DNA of 7,321 nt from contig PGXI01000072.1 in the NCBI GenBank assembly GCA_002839125.1, positions 1-7,321 on the forward strand, in the 5' to 3' direction. Shown here piece by piece: positions 6,084 through 7,321 of the stretch. The notes under the pieces were generated by a model. That model had not been told where the DNA came from, did no database searches, and was given only the letters and a program-made list of their open reading frames with translations. A program made the position numbers and the translations under genes. Position 1 is the stretch's first letter; every line of letters starts with the position of its first letter. The stretch comes from Tenericutes bacterium HGW-Tenericutes-5. Its GTDB lineage: Bacteria > Bacillota_I > Bacilli_A > Izemoplasmatales > Hujiaoplasmataceae.

Positions 6084-7283
6084 TTGGAAACACTTAGAAG
6101 AAGCGATACTTTTATTGTCTCTGGTGAAGGTTTATGTTCTGAGATAGATTATCAAGTTCTAACTTTACTTTATCAACCAATAATCGGTCAAAGCGCATTT
6201 ACTTTATATATGACTTTAATGAACCTGATGAACCGTCAAGATTTCATCTCTGACGAATACCTTCATTCTGACTTAGAATCATTAATGGGCATGAAAGTAT
6301 CAGAAATTGAACAAGAGAGATTTAAATTAGAAGCGATTGGGTTGTTAATCACTTTTTTTGCTAATGACAATTTCACCTATGAAATCAAACTTCCTTTAAG
6401 TGCTAGAAGTTTTATTAACGACGGTATTCTTGGCGAATACCTAATCGCGTCAATAACCAAAACTAGATTCAAAAAATTACTTAAGGTATTTAAAGTTAAA
6501 GCTCCAAATAAAAAACAAAAATACAATATTTCTAAAGCATTCAATGAAGTTTTTCCTGCTTTAGAAACTGTTGATAATGAATATGAAAGCGACTTAGTCG
6601 CAAACAAAACCAAGAGTTTCGCTAAGTTGACAAATTACAACTTTAACTGGCGTTTGTTTTCTGAAACTATTAATCCTGAAGTTTATAACTATGAAAATAT
6701 TACAGAAGCAATTAAAGCGAAAATCGAACAACTTAGTTATGTTTATGGTTTAGATGAAATAATGATGGTAGATATCTTCATTAAATCATTAGACGAGTTC
6801 AATAATGTTAATATTGAAGTTTTAGCTAAAATCGCGAGATCCAATTATCATATTGAATCAATTGATCCAAACAAAGAAGAGGTTCAATCCAAACCAGTTG
6901 ATACTGATAACATCACAGAGTATTTCAAGTCAATATCACCAAAAGATTTATTAGCTGAATTAGGTGATGGATTAGTTTCCTCTGCAGATTTAAGACACGT
7001 TGAACGCCTTATTGGCGAAGTCGGTCTTGAATCTGGTGTTGTTAATGTTTTACTTGCATATATCGCTAAAACAAAAGGGAATAACCTACCTAGCTATCAG
7101 TATATTCAAAAGGTTGGTATGGGTTGGAAACGTGATAAAATTGATACAGTCGAGTTAGCTCTTGATTATATAAAACATCTTGATAGCGTTAAAGACAAAC
7201 CTCAATACCGCAAATCATCACGACCAGATGTAGCGCCTGATTGGCTAGAAGACTACCTAAAAGAAAACGAAGGAGATCGGTAA
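6084..7283 (+). CDS. dnaB: Replication initiation and membrane attachment protein DnaB (Firmicutes DnaB, helicase-loading)
   Basis: A 399-aa protein of the Gram-positive DnaB/DnaD superfamily. It is the loader co-factor for replication initiation and restart, not the E. coli DnaB helicase. In Bacillus it works with DnaD and DnaI to load the DnaC helicase at oriC and associates with the membrane. The N-terminal part has VLTLLYQPIIGQSAFTLYM (about 25-43), then LPLSARSFINDGILGEYL (about 103-120), both typical of the winged-helix region. The C-terminal DnaD/DnaB-type domain runs from about 285 to 370. It includes LLAELGDG and a YIQKVGMGW segment (340-348), a Y-x3-V-x3-W variant of the YxxxIxxxW motif of this superfamily. 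At 399 aa it is shorter than the Bacillus subtilis protein (about 470 aa), with the reduction probably in the linkers. It uses a TTG start with a strong AGGAGG site. The dnaI-like start follows two bases after its stop. Confidence 0.9.
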   Translation: METLRRSDTFIVSGEGLCSEIDYQVLTLLYQPIIGQSAFTLYMTLMNLMNRQDFISDEYLHSDLESLMGMKVSEIEQERFKLEAIGLLITFFANDNFTYEIKLPLSARSFINDGILGEYLIASITKTRFKKLLKVFKVKAPNKKQKYNISKAFNEVFPALETVDNEYESDLVANKTKSFAKLTNYNFNWRLFSETINPEVYNYENITEAIKAKIEQLSYVYGLDEIMMVDIFIKSLDEFNNVNIEVLAKIARSNYHIESIDPNKEEVQSKPVDTDNITEYFKSISPKDLLAELGDGLVSSADLRHVERLIGEVGLESGVVNVLLAYIAKTKGNNLPSYQYIQKVGMGWKRDKIDTVELALDYIKHLDSVKDKPQYRKSSRPDVAPDWLEDYLKENEGDR

Positions 7284-7285
7284 GT

Positions 7286-7321
7286 ATGAAACCAATAAAA
7301 GATTTCATGAAAGATACACAA
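7286..7321 (+). CDS. dnaI: Start of the next gene, probably primosomal helicase loader DnaI (5' end only)
   Basis: ATG 7286 begins an open frame of 12 codons (MKPIKDFMKDTQ) that runs off the window. AGGAGA at 7271-7276, inside the end of dnaB, lies nine bases before it, and the gap to the dnaB stop is two bases. Twelve residues are too few to identify a family. The name rests on the conserved dnaB-dnaI order in Firmicutes, where DnaI is the AAA+ loader of the replicative helicase. The existence of a gene here is more secure than its identity. Confidence 0.5.
   Translation, partial: MKPIKDFMKDTQ

Noticed and set aside
6377..6613. Open frame of 78 codons on the minus strand inside dnaB
   Set aside because: It is contained in the conserved dnaB coding region and its hydrophobic look follows from antisense reading of AT-rich codons. 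There is no sign of independent expression.
1..7321. A hidden defence system, mobile element, CRISPR array or stable RNA
   Set aside because: Nearly every base is accounted for by housekeeping genes in conserved order. There are no direct repeat arrays, transposase motifs, att-like repeats or tRNA-like folds that I could see.

Overview
This is a dense, AT-rich stretch of ordinary housekeeping chromosome. All genes lie on the + strand. The standard genetic code is in use: TGG encodes Trp, and TGA ends panT and mutM. Gene order and protein style point to a low-GC Gram-positive bacterium, with a Bacillus-like polA-mutM-coaE-...-dnaB-dnaI block. Short proteins, compact spacing and low GC suggest a lineage near Acholeplasma, the deep Mollicutes or Erysipelotrichia rather than Bacillus itself. 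That placement is an inference.

Layout: (1) 1-156 holds the C-terminal end of an M42-family metallo-aminopeptidase. (2) After a 62-bp gap come panT (ECF pantothenate transporter S-component) and coaX (type III pantothenate kinase), which overlap by 17 bp and form a vitamin B5 uptake and phosphorylation pair. A clear intrinsic terminator follows coaX. (3) An extended -10 promoter lies right after that terminator. It probably drives polA, mutM, coaE, an unrecognised 121-aa gene, dnaB and the start of dnaI. Junctions in this set are abutting, overlapping or only 2-9 bp apart, and I see no internal terminator.

The window joins two themes. One is CoA synthesis from salvaged pantothenate: PanT imports, CoaX does the first phosphorylation and CoaE the last. 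The other is DNA replication and repair: Pol I for gap filling and primer removal, Fpg for oxidised bases, and DnaB/DnaI for initiation and helicase loading. Pol I lacks the acidic residues of the 3'-5' exonuclease, as in Bacillus relatives.

I found no mobile element, CRISPR array, tRNA/rRNA or evident novel defence system. The least explained item is the small cysteine-free protein at 5709-6074, which occupies the slot where nrdR commonly sits in Bacillus-type gene orders.
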